A model generated the notes under the pieces. It was not told the DNA's origin, ran no database searches, and saw only the letters and a program-made list of their open reading frames with translations. This document shows, one piece after another, positions 13,401 through 25,600 of a DNA stretch of 64,000 bases. A program made the position numbers and the translations under genes. Position 1 is the first letter of the stretch. Every line of letters starts with the position of its first letter. This DNA is from Galaxea fascicularis (Eukaryota > Cnidaria > Anthozoa > Scleractinia > Euphylliidae). The stretch covers positions 6,595,590-6,659,589 of the forward strand of contig OX419345.1 in the NCBI GenBank assembly GCA_948470475.1, written 5' to 3'.

Positions 13401-15316
13401 GATTATTGGAACATGTGGTCCTTCAAAACTCCAGTTGATTAGACAAGAAGTTATGTCTTATTTAGAGAAACTATGCGTATTTTTGGAGACTCCTAGAAAG
13501 CATTTGGCTTGATGGTTCTCTGCTGTTAAAGTAACAATGGAGAGTAGCATCATTAATACGGGCTAAACTGACGCACAAAGGCAGTTGAACATTGCATTTT
13601 CAGCACTCGGTAAGCGAATGGAAGCTGTGAAGGTGGTGGAAACGTGTACTTAACAATGCCTGCAATACACTTTATTGGCCTAGAAACTGACTTTGAGCAT
13701 GCCCAATAGCAAAACTGATACAACTTTCTTGGCTTGCGAAAGGTATCGAGGCGATCGATGACACTATGTTCGTCAGCATTTCACCAAAGTAAAAGATACA
13801 AAATGTTTCAGTAATTAGGTGTAAAATGCACATTTGTTAGTGCCAAACAGGTTACAGCAAAGCAATGTTTTTGGGATTAACACCGAAGGACGTTTAAGTC
13901 ACGTAATTACATAATTTTCTTGTCACAATGTATTCCGTGCGTGACACATGTCTCGCGAGTGTGAACCGTGTGTTGCAGTGGACTAAATGCTGCTATCGCC
14001 TCACAGGAAAACCAAATATGTCATTTCTGGATCCACACAATGATTAATAGGGTTAGATACTTGGATTTGGGACGATTAACAGGACGAAGTATTGGCATTT
14101 CAACGATTAACAACGGTTAACAGTGGTTTTTGACTAAAGAGAAGTGATAGTCTATTGTCTTGTTTAGCATCTGTTGTTAACCGTTAAAATTGTCTGTTAA
14201 TCGTTGTTTTATCGATTCATGTTGTGTCTTTTGCTAAGTTAACCGTCATATACCGAATGGGATGCTTAGATATCTGCTAATAAAGCCGCTTAATGAAACA
14301 TGTGTTGCCGGGATTTGGAGCGGCCGTTCCCGCGGGATGTGGCCACTGGAGAGAAACATTTGCCATCTCACAGTCATTAGTTACCTTTCACATTTATCAG
14401 TAATGTCTTTATTAAGACAAATGACCTAACGCCTTGCACAGCATAAGGACCACATGCGAGAAGTGACAGAAATCTGGCTTTGCAAAATAGCCGTTTTTCT
14501 CGTATACCGACCGGCACGTGCCATTTGCTGAAATTTCATAAACTTGGGGATCTCCTTTTGGGATCAATATATTTCCACGAAATAAAAATATTAAACCAAC
14601 ACCGCTATATTCTATAACAGGCGCAGATGGGTGACTAAAATCAGCTCCTTAGTCCTTCGAACTCGTGCACTCCAAAGGAAATTCCCAAAAAGTCTCGTAC
14701 ACAATCTTGGACAAAACTGTTGAGAAAATTAAGCTCCAAAGCCTCTTTTTGTGAGAACACTAACAACCGAGTTTCACCACCCCCCTCCCCCCAATTCAAT
14801 GTTGTTTGTGGCTCCTAAACGTTTGCCTAAGAATTGCGGCTTCCTGAATTCAACATTGAATAGGGGGAGGGGGAGGGGGAAGTTACTATAGTAATACTGT
14901 TGAGCCAGAGGTTTTCGTGAACGATTTTTGGGCCCGAAGAGGTCAGTTTTCTCAAGTAGTTTTGTCCAAGATTGCAGATGAGAAAAAATGGTTTCAGTGC
15001 ATTAAATACGGTTCTTGTTAACGAAACATGAGCGCTATTTTTTGGTTTCCGTTGATATAAAAGCGTTTTTTAGCCTTTTAGAGTATGGCTCAAATAACAT
15101 GGCACTGCTCCTTTAAGGAATGTCTATTTTGTTACAAAAGAAAACCAATCAGATACAAGGTAGCTAAACCGCAAACTGCAAACAGTTGGTGGTTACCTCT
15201 TGCAGTTTTATCACACCCGTCTGATTGGTTGAAGAACAATAAACATTCCAGAAATAATAATAATACCATAACTGTAACTCACAGAACACTAATAATTATT
15301 ATTAGTATCACCCAAC

Positions 15317-15350
<34 letters not shown>

Positions 15351-18300
15351 TTACACTACTAGAGGACAACTAGTAATAGTCCTCACGTCACAATCAAGCG
15401 TGGCGCTTTCTTTCGTTTTATTCCCAAATAAATATTCAACTTGCTTTTACTAAATTTATTATTGCCTTTTCTGTCTGACTAGTTGGGTGATACTAAAACA
15501 ATAATATAATTAGACCCTTCACCCTTAAGGGCCATAGCCCTTGTGACCTACAGGTCTAACTGTTAATTAGTGAGTACACTAATAATTATTATTAGTGTTC
15601 TGTGAGTTACAGTTATAGTAAACATCTCCAACTGTTAAAATGACTGACAATTTCATTGTGATATGCACTAGCTAATAGATCTAGCATTAACTATAAAATC
15701 TTATACCTTCATTAGCTTCTTTGAGTAATTTTTGAAGTTCTTCAAAGGCTGTCAATAATTCTTCACTCTTTTTCTTTGCTTCATCAGAACTGTCCTAGAA
15801 CAATTTCATGCAACACAAAATCATGTCATTCATTGAGTATGGAGGATACAACCAACATGGCCATCCCAACCCATTGAGAGAAGATTGCACTTTGGCCCTA
15901 GATAATGAGTAAAAGAGTCACCACAAGCTGGTTTCTGCAACAAGACACTGGAGACCTCTCAGACCCATTCAAGCACATGAGTAGAGAGACGCAACAGTGA
16001 GTATAAAAATTATGCATTATTTGCTTTCAAATAAAATTTTATGCAACAGTTAAACCATTATTATTTGAACACATGTAGTTTCTGCGTAATGGAGAAAGAG
16101 GCTGGAAACTGGGAATCAAGGGTACTGATTTGAATTTTGAATCTAAGACGGCATCTACAGCTAATGTCATCTGCAAATAATGTCATAATTTTGGATTGTA
16201 CTATAATTAATTTTATGTCATGTTCTTGATCACATTGGCACACAAAAATGTCTTTGACATTGACTAGGTATTTTTAATGAAATGAGAATAATATTGATTA
16301 ACTAACTAATGAAAACGATGACCTCCTAGCCTACTCAAATACCTGTTTGAACTAAAAAGACCAGCCTAATTACCTTATAGAGTGCAGCCAGCTTTGACTG
16401 TGAAGCAAGTTCTGTTTTTAAGTGGTCTTCCATCCTAACAAACTGTTCACGTCCCTAGCAAAATATAAACACAGATTACTATGCAACATGATATAACCTT
16501 ACATTTTAAGTCTTGGGCAATTATGACTATAACTGATAGTTGTTGATAATTCTAGGGATTGCACAGCTCACACTGTCCAGGAATGAAGCAACTGAACCAC
16601 CCATTGACAAGGGTGTCACTGATAGTCAATTGCTTACTGTTAAAGCCAGTAACTACCAAGGAGATAATCAGCTACTCCAAAGGACTTTCCAGTGAGGGAA
16701 GCACCAGCAACATAACAAAATATGGGGTTGGAGAACTTTTTAGTTGTTTCAGTTTGTATGTGTGTTTTTGTTTGTTTCTTTGCTTTTCAAACCATGATCA
16801 ATTTCCCAAAGAAAAAAGTGCAGCAGGCTTCTTGAATGAAAGCCATAATTACTGTATCCTCGCTGTTAGGAAAAACTTTAAGAAAACAGAATAAAAGCCT
16901 ACTGTAGTCGCCACAGGAGTTCTATATAACATACAATGTAACAGTGTACACCAATAATACGACACCTACTAACAACATTACATTAGCAAGGCATCCAGAC
17001 CACTGGGAAAAAGGCTCAAAGAGCACTTTACACGACACACTTTCAAATGAAGAATGATCGTCGCAGTTGTGATCACAATTTTTACAATTGCGTAAAGAAG
17101 CCTGAAAAACATTCAGTCCTGAATGTTTTTCAGGCTTCTTTACGCAATAATGTAAAAACTGCGATCACAACTGCGACGTTCATTCTTCATTTGATTTCAT
17201 ATCCGCAGTTGATTTCTTTCATACATGTATGCATCATTCACGACACACTTTGTAGTTAACCCTTTTAACCCTAAGCTTTGGTCTGCATGAAATTTCTCCT
17301 TGTAATATCCACACTTTCTAAAGCAGAGTGGTCATGAGAATAAATTAAGGGCAGGATCACACAAGATGAATTTTCTTGATAATTATTTTGACAGTTTCTC
17401 CCCACTACGTCTACAGGAAATGTGAAGGGGCAACAAATGAGAATTGCAATTTTGATCCTAGAGTTTAAAGCATTAGTATAGGAACATGTGGGCAATACAG
17501 GACTCACAGTAAAAAGGAACAACATAAGCATTTTGGACAAGGAGACAGGTGATTTTAGACAAAAAGCAAAGGAGGCCACCCAAATCTGACAAAGGAAACC
17601 TGATTTAAACAGGGATTGGAGTGACTATCTCCCAGTGATCTTTAATCACATTAAACATGTCATGTTTGATCAAAGGGTCACGCAGAAAATTACGTAATTT
17701 TCTCATTCCTGCTGATGAAGCTCTGGTAAAAAAAAACTTCAGAACAAAATAATTTTAATTTATTTCTAATCTCTGTAGAAGTGACTTGGTTATAAAATTA
17801 ATGGATATTCCAGATGGAAGAGTCAACTACTTTATTGCCTAAACACCAGTGTGTTTCTGCCTGTTCTTGTTGGATTGCCCGGAAAAATCTTCATATACAG
17901 GGTCTTTAGTGATGGGTTATTAATGTCTAATTTCAATAAATTCTGTACCTCCTTTAACTTTTCCATGTAGCTTTCCACCTTGCTGTTCATCTCAGCATTG
18001 CTCTGTTTCAAAGCTTCTGCTGAGGTCTTGAGGTGAGAAAGCTGAAAATATAAATTAAATTTTTAAGGTATATCAATAATTGTCTGCAGCCACTGCTCTT
18101 ATGATAGTGGGTGGTTGAGGTGGCCTGCACAGTACCTCAAAATTGAAAAGAAGTTACAGGTACATGTAAAAGAATTTCCAACTTCACGGTTAACAATCCT
18201 TCAGCGTTTTTACTGTTCACAGTGTTTCATCATATAATGTGCTAGTCTAGTGGCTTTGTACACAAAGACTATTAGTCATACATTCTCTGTAGAAGTCCTG

Positions 18301-19592
18301 ATAAACATACCTCTTCAGTTCTCTCATCTAATTGAGTTTGAAGCTCCAAAACTTGAGAAGACTGCAGAAAAAAGACAACATAAAATAAGAGTAAGTGAGT
18401 TTGACAATCACAAGCAAAATACTAAAGCAAAGAACTAAATTGAAACTATGAGAAGCAGTAGACACGAACTACAAAAGGAATCACTGAGCCATGAGAATTT
18501 AAGCAAGATGTCTACTGCAGTACTGTTAAAAACGTACAAACATAAGATTACTGTGGATACATATAGTTTCATGTCCTTACGAGTAAATGTAGGTACAAAG
18601 TCATGTAGAAACATACACTGTACAATTGTACAATCTGTCTCAAAGCATCCATCTGGTAATAATGTTTATATTAAATGACACAATATATTATATCGGTTAT
18701 TGAGGTTCTGGTGTTTTGGTAAAAAATTCTTAATTAATTTAAACATAATGAATCCACATCAGCGCTCCAAGCTGCGACCATTTTGTTGGCCATGGCAAGT
18801 AGAAAAAATATTTGGCGACTCAAATTCTGGCATTTTATAATTGAAGGTCACCAAAAAGGAGACTTTTTGAAAAAGTGAGCCTGGAGTGCTGCACATGTAC
18901 AATTTCAAAACTGTTCCAATCAATACATGTGTTATGTATTACAGGTATTTTTTTTACAGGTCAAAATTGATTTCAGGTTAATTTTGATTTTTGGCTGAAA
19001 TCAATTTTCTTTGTCTCCTAAGAATAATTAGGGTTACGAGACAAAGGAAATTAATTTCCACCTAGGTTAAATCAAAATTACTGTATCCTGAAATCAAATT
19101 TGACCTACAACAAATATAATAATAATATACATTATTTTACTAATAGAAGTGGGCCAATTACATTTGACTGACTTGCTTGCCAACGGGCAATTAAATTTGA
19201 TTAATTACAATAATCTTATAGCAGATTGATAAATGTACAGTATAACTACCAGTACCTTTTCCTTGCGCAGTTTGACCAACTCATCAGTTTTTGTCTTCAG
19301 CTCATCACTCAACCATGAATTTTGTTTCTGCATGAGCTCCTTCTCTTGCTCAATTCTCTTTTCACGGAACTGAAAAATAGGAACATACCACTGTACACGT
19401 ACATCTCCTGTTGAACAGTACTATAATATTATATAGGTACATGTAGAATAAACACACTGTACAGTGTATATGTATATCATTATGTAGTATAGTTTGTAAC
19501 ATGTACATACATGTATAATTAATAATTAAACTCATCGCCAATCGATGTGGGGCTGCACATGATGCAAGCTGAGCTTGCAGGTACATGTATCT

Positions 19593-19623
<31 letters not shown>

Positions 19624-22600
19624 ACCGTCACATTGATGAATCAGTGGAGACACTTACCTACCCAAATATTTACGATGAAGAAACCAGCAAGGGGTGGGAG
19701 AAGTGGCAAAATAGAAGCAAGGAACTTGCACAAGAGCAAAGCAAAACGCCATAAAATGTACAGTGTAGCAAGAACACAAAACATGAATGCCCCTGAAAAT
19801 CCCCTTACATATGTGACCGTCACATGCATGGACACTGCAAACAGCCGCTGCATGCATTGGCTCAAGTTTAACTTAGCCTAAATTACATTCAGCCACATAA
19901 AAATAATTAAAAAATTATACCAAAACAATGAAAACTACAGTATGAGGAGGAAGTGTAGAGACTATCATTCTTTAGTTTCTATCAAAATCATCTTTACCTT
20001 AAAGGATGTTTCCTGGCTTTGAATTTGATCCAGTTTGGCCTGAAAAAAGAAAAAGATCTCTTTTAAGTTACATGTACCAGGATCTGCAGTAAACTTCAAC
20101 AGAATAATGAGGACTAATCAAATTTCACAACAAGCAAAGACAACATACTGTACACAAATGCAAGCATTACATGCATATAGGGGTGTAACGATTAATCGAA
20201 TTCTCGATTAATCACGATTATGATCGTTCGGTTCGATTCACGATTATTTGATTCCACGTTTCGATTTTGGTTCGATTTTTTGCATACCTTTGCAAAAGTG
20301 CCCTCAGTGAGTCATTATATTGTAAACTTAGAATCCAGATCTCAATAAGATGTGCATTTTTCATTGACAATCAATCAAAGACGCTAATTTGCATTTCTTG
20401 CATGTTGCTTGGTAAAAATGTTGTCCCTCTACCACCCCTTGAGAATTTCCAAATAAGGCAAACCATGTGCGTGCTCATTGTCACGTTCTCAAACATGGCG
20501 GACAGTACGGCGACGACTGACCTAGCGATTGTGAATCCGCCTGCTTCTTGTCGATCTGCAGTGTGGAAATATTATGGTTTTCTGACTAAAGACGGAACAA
20601 CAGACAAGTCTAAAACTATCTGCAAAATTTGCATAATCGAATTGAAATAATCGAAACCGAAAGGCAGAAATCGAATCGAATCGAAAGGAACATGAATCGT
20701 TACACCCCTACATGCATATAGCCATTATTGAAGGATGTCATAGAAAGAAATTAAGTGACACTTTGACCTTGAATGACCATGTAAATACATGTAACCCCTT
20801 CAAAAAATAATTTATTAGTTAGCTCGACTTTGTCAGACAGGCTGATTTTCATGTGAGAAACATGAATTCTACCTCTGTCCAAAAACTATAATTTGAAGAA
20901 TCAGCCCAAAGCATTACTCTTTCTCCTTCTGGCATTTTTAACTCTAAATACGTAATTATTTCGAAGGTCCGTACCTTTTCTTATTTATTAGTTAACAATC
21001 ATTTATTACCAATAAGATAACTCAAAGGTACAAATAAAGATGTTGTGGTTGTTGTTCTCAAAAATCTGAGTGATTTCTTTTGTTGTCTGTTTTGAATTAA
21101 AAAGAAATCAGCCAAGCCACAAGCACTGCATAACTTTAATCACCTTGGTCTGAAGCAAAAGCAATAGGGCCAGTCCTGTCAGCTCTCAGATCAAGAAAAG
21201 AACACAGAACTACTGTATGTTTCTCATATGATTGACACAGTGCTGGAAACAACAATCGGTTGTTGGACACTGTCCGACCAAGGTTTGAAAATGCAGGGTT
21301 GTCAAAATGATTTTAATTAGAAGGAGAATCAAGGAAAGTGTATGGCACTCAGGGGGTAACAACACCATTTCCCCTGCCCCTATATTTTGTCTTTTTACTG
21401 GTGATTTCGCCAGTCACTGGTGCTTTTTGCCAATCGTGAAATGTCTGGCCAATTTCACATTATGACCGGACATGATGTCCAAATAAATTTAAATACAGTT
21501 TTCGAAATTCCGCTTTGAATTTCATGTATGTTATGCTAATTAATGTCTGGTCAAATTGGTTAAAATGTCTGACTACTGGATTAGTGAATCTAGTTTGTAG
21601 TTCATTGACCATAAAAAGAAAAACTACATACATGCACAATGTACAGTACCGCTCAAATGTAAGTTACCACCGTCTCGCGAGAAACGAGACTCGTCTCGCG
21701 AGAAACGAGATTCGTCTCGCGAGAAACGAGATTCGTCTCGCAGGAAACGAGAAATTTCTCGAGAGAAACGAGACTCATCTCGCGAGTGCACTGGAAGTAC
21801 CGCTTCTGTATCAATGGTTCTCTGCAGGAAGGATTGTCGTGTGTGGCGAAAATCGTTGAGCGGACATGTGTCGTATCGTTGATTTTTTTGGTGTGATAAG
21901 CATCGGAGACGTGCGACTGAAGTTCAATATTTTTTAGCACTCAGTGGGCAATTTTTGTGTTACATGTATTGATGGACTTGATCGGTATTTGTTTTGTCTG
22001 TGCGTCTGAGTTAAAGATGAAACTTCGTGCTGGATATCTACACTGTACATCGGCGCCGCCACGCTCATGTATAGTTTGAAGCCTCGATTGACTTAATTGT
22101 TTGGATCGCGTATTCACATGCGAAGCCACGCTTCGAACACTTAATCTACAATAACTTTTTATTCACAAAGTGAAGCCACAACGCTTTTGAACACGAAGCC
22201 TCGATCGACTTTGCATTAATAGTTCTCGCATTCACATGCGAAGCCACGCTTCGAATACGTTATCTAGTAAGTTAATATAACTTTTCGATAAAATTTTCTT
22301 CCTGCAAATTTGGACTATTTCAGCGAATGAATCATCCGCATATGTAAAATAGAACCAGGAATATCGAAATAGTTTTCAAAGCTCGCCGGCATGCCGTGAA
22401 ATTTCAAAGATCTTTTTGTGTTCCCGGCGCGTTCCGAAAGAAAACTTTACCCTGTCAATAATTAAATGAATGTTAACGGCACATCGTAAGAACTTCGATA
22501 AAACACTCTTTCTCTAAATATGGACTATTTCAGTGTTTAAATCATCCAATTGTGCCAAATAGAACCAGAGATATCGAATACTTTTCGAAGCTCGCCGGCA

Positions 22601-25600
22601 TGCGTGAAATTTCAAAGAGCTTTCTCAATTGTCTTGCCAGCGCGTGCGGAGAGCAAGCTTTTCCCTGTCAAAAATTGAATGAATGTTAACGGCGCAACGC
22701 AAGAACTTCAATAAATCACTTTTTCTGTAAATTTGATTTATTTCAGCGTTTGAATCATCCAATTGTGCCAAATAGAACCAGAGATATCGAATAATTTTCA
22801 AAGCTCGCCGGCTTGCCGTGGAATTTCAAAGACCTTTCTCAATGTGTCTTGTGAGCGCGCGCCGAGAGAAAATTTTTCCTTGTCAAGAATTGAATGAATG
22901 TTAACGGCGCATCGTAAGAACTTCGATAAAACACTCTTTCTGTAAATTTGGACAACGTTTGAATCATCCAATCGTGCCAAATAAAACCGGATATATCGAA
23001 ATAATTTTCAAGCTCGCCAACGATAATTTGCCGTGAAATGTCTTCTTTTTTTTTCTCGTCTCGTCGGTCGGTTTTATCACTTTGGTAGCGACCTCTTTTA
23101 CGTCGGAACTGGCTTCTTACGAGTAATATATTCCATACTGAACGCCTCAGTGATTCTCGAGAGAAACGAGAATCTCCTCGCGAGAAACGAGACTCGTCTC
23201 TCAGGAAACGAGATTTTTCTCGCGAGAAACGAGACTCGTCTCGCGAGAAACGAGACGAGAGGTGGTAACTTACATTTGAGCGGTACTGTAAAAGCTCCTT
23301 TTTCCAGTTAAACACCTACAGAGTATGCCATAACAATGCATACGTTTTTAACCCATTGTGTTCTACACAAGTTTACCTGTGCTTCACACTTGACAGAATT
23401 AGCTTCTGATAATTTCTCCGACATGGTCTTCCATTCATCTGTTGTCCAGAAAAAAAGAAACCCCAAACCAAATAAATATAAACTATTGCATACACCATGC
23501 CTACATTATTCACCTCATGGCCAACACCAGGCTACAGAGGCCAGTAGGTGAACAGTAGAGGTTACAGCACATCTGTGTGTGTTGTTTGTATGTAGTTTTA
23601 TCATTAAAAGTCACTTTGAGTTTCAAGAAAGTGAGATGCAGTCTATACATGTAGGTGTTTGTGTTACTGATGCAGTCGCTCCAAGCATGGAATGTGCAGT
23701 GACTGCCTGGGCAGTGTCTTGTTCTGCCAGTTGATGTTGAGTAGTTTAGCAGTACTGTACATCTTCCTTGTACAAAATTAAATACAAACTTTCTTTCAAA
23801 TGTGAATTCTAGATACATATATCTCAAAGTGAATATAATAATAATAATACCTAAATGCAAGCCTCACCAAGGCTAACAATTTGTTAGCCTTTACAGTCCA
23901 TTATCAATACAATGTATGTAGATTTATCTTCTCTTACCATTTAATCTGTCTATCTCCTGATTTTTCCTCTCCACTACAGACAACAGCTCCAGTTTTTCAG
24001 ACTCCAACTGTTCATTGAGTCGTGATACCCGTGACTAAGAGAACACAATATTATTATTTTTAAGAGTTAAAATGGTAATAAATTTTGAGATACAGTGCAG
24101 GCCAGAATTAAGCGAACCAAAACATACGCGTAAAACTCGTCTGCTGCGGATGCGTATACGCGTCTAAAAATCTGCAGATGCGCGTCTAATCAGACGCATT
24201 AGTATGTATGAGCTAGCTTATTGTTTTCGTATTGTTGCTATTTCATTGTTCTTTTGAATAGCCGGAGAAAAGCTTTTCTGAAGGGTTTGACAAAGTATGA
24301 CGGCACTTGCCGACTTCATCGTGGAACCGGCTCAGGGCAAGAATAACAACTCCATGTTGCATTGTTCAGCGCATAAAGATCTGTATTTTGCGAAACGAGC
24401 ACTGCGTAGACCTTGAAGAGATTTAACTTGTTTGTTTATATTTCTAAACGTTTTTCTTATTTATTCCTTGCCGCAATGATGATTTCTGAGGATAAAATAG
24501 TGAGCTAGGAGGTCCAAGTTCCTCAAAAACTCTGCATTGTCACCGTGCGGGCGACGGTATTTAACTTACTGTTTGTTTCTTCTTTGACAACGCCACACAG
24601 TTTTCAGTCGCAAAAAATATTCTTGCCATACTCGGTGCGTTGTGATAATTCAGATAATAAATTTTGCCTTCAAAGGTAGAGTGTAGCCCAAATAGAACCG
24701 ATATTTCGATTCAAAGTGATTTACCTTTGAAAAGACTCGGCTCAAAACCTATTTTGGTCTCCGTGATAAACATCTCTTGCACTTGCAGAGATCATGTTAC
24801 TATGCAAATTACTGTAGCGAAATCTACACGCTTAACATTCATCTTTTTAACAATTTCTTGCACCATTATCGTTGACCATCGTTTTTGAATGCGAGTCTTG
24901 TTCAGTTATTTTAATTTTAGGATGAAAATATTTCCAGGAAACAAGAAACAGAAATAAGATTCATGACTTCTTATCTGCACCATCTGCGAAGTGAGCGACG
25001 GTGTTCTGAAATACGATAGCTTTCGCTGACGTTTTGATAACATGAAATTCTGTGACGACTGAGATACTAGGAGGTTTCAACTGCTATTCAAGTTAGAGAC
25101 AGAGAAGTTCCTTTTTTCGAACGAGTTGTTTTCGATTTATTATCTTTATGTTTTCCACTACACGCGCGGAATATTCAATACCGGTTAGGAGCCAGTATTT
25201 ACGAAGCGGATAAGATTCGAAATATGATTGCTGTCACTGGCTGGTTTCACAAAATGCAAATTTTGTGTTTGTCTGCAACCTGGTGAATTCTTTTGTTTTA
25301 TTTGACATTACCACACAAAGAGAAATCACGACGATGAATAACAATGGCAAATACGCGCACATATAGACGAGTCTAAAAAGACGTGCATACGCATTTTTGC
25401 TGCGTATAGAACGCGTATGCGTAGTTCGCTTAATTCTGGCCTGCACTGTAATAAACTTTAATGTAAATTTGCAGACCTGATGGATTTATTTGGAATCCCT
25501 TTTATTCTATGATTCCTAACACCTATATTGTAAATGTATTGTAGGATTATTATTGCGATTCTTGAGAGGTGAAATAAAATAAAATAAATACAGTACTGCA

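Larger units (their letters stand above)
8156..14974. repeat. Tandem array, 1,636-bp unit, 4.17 copies, in TPR intron 11
   Basis: Unit starts are at 8156, 9792, 11428, 13064 and 14700, each exactly 1,636 bp apart; the fifth is only the first 275 bp. I saw no base difference between copies in the segments I compared. Each unit is a 275-bp foldback element (E) followed by a 1,361-bp spacer (S), so the layout is E-S-E-S-E-S-E-S-E. The array starts and stops precisely at E borders. It occupies most of the 8.2-kb intron between TPR exons 11 and 12. The 79- and 60-codon minus-strand frames repeated in every unit are by-products of E and not genes. An assembly effect cannot be excluded from sequence alone. 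Confidence 0.97.
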
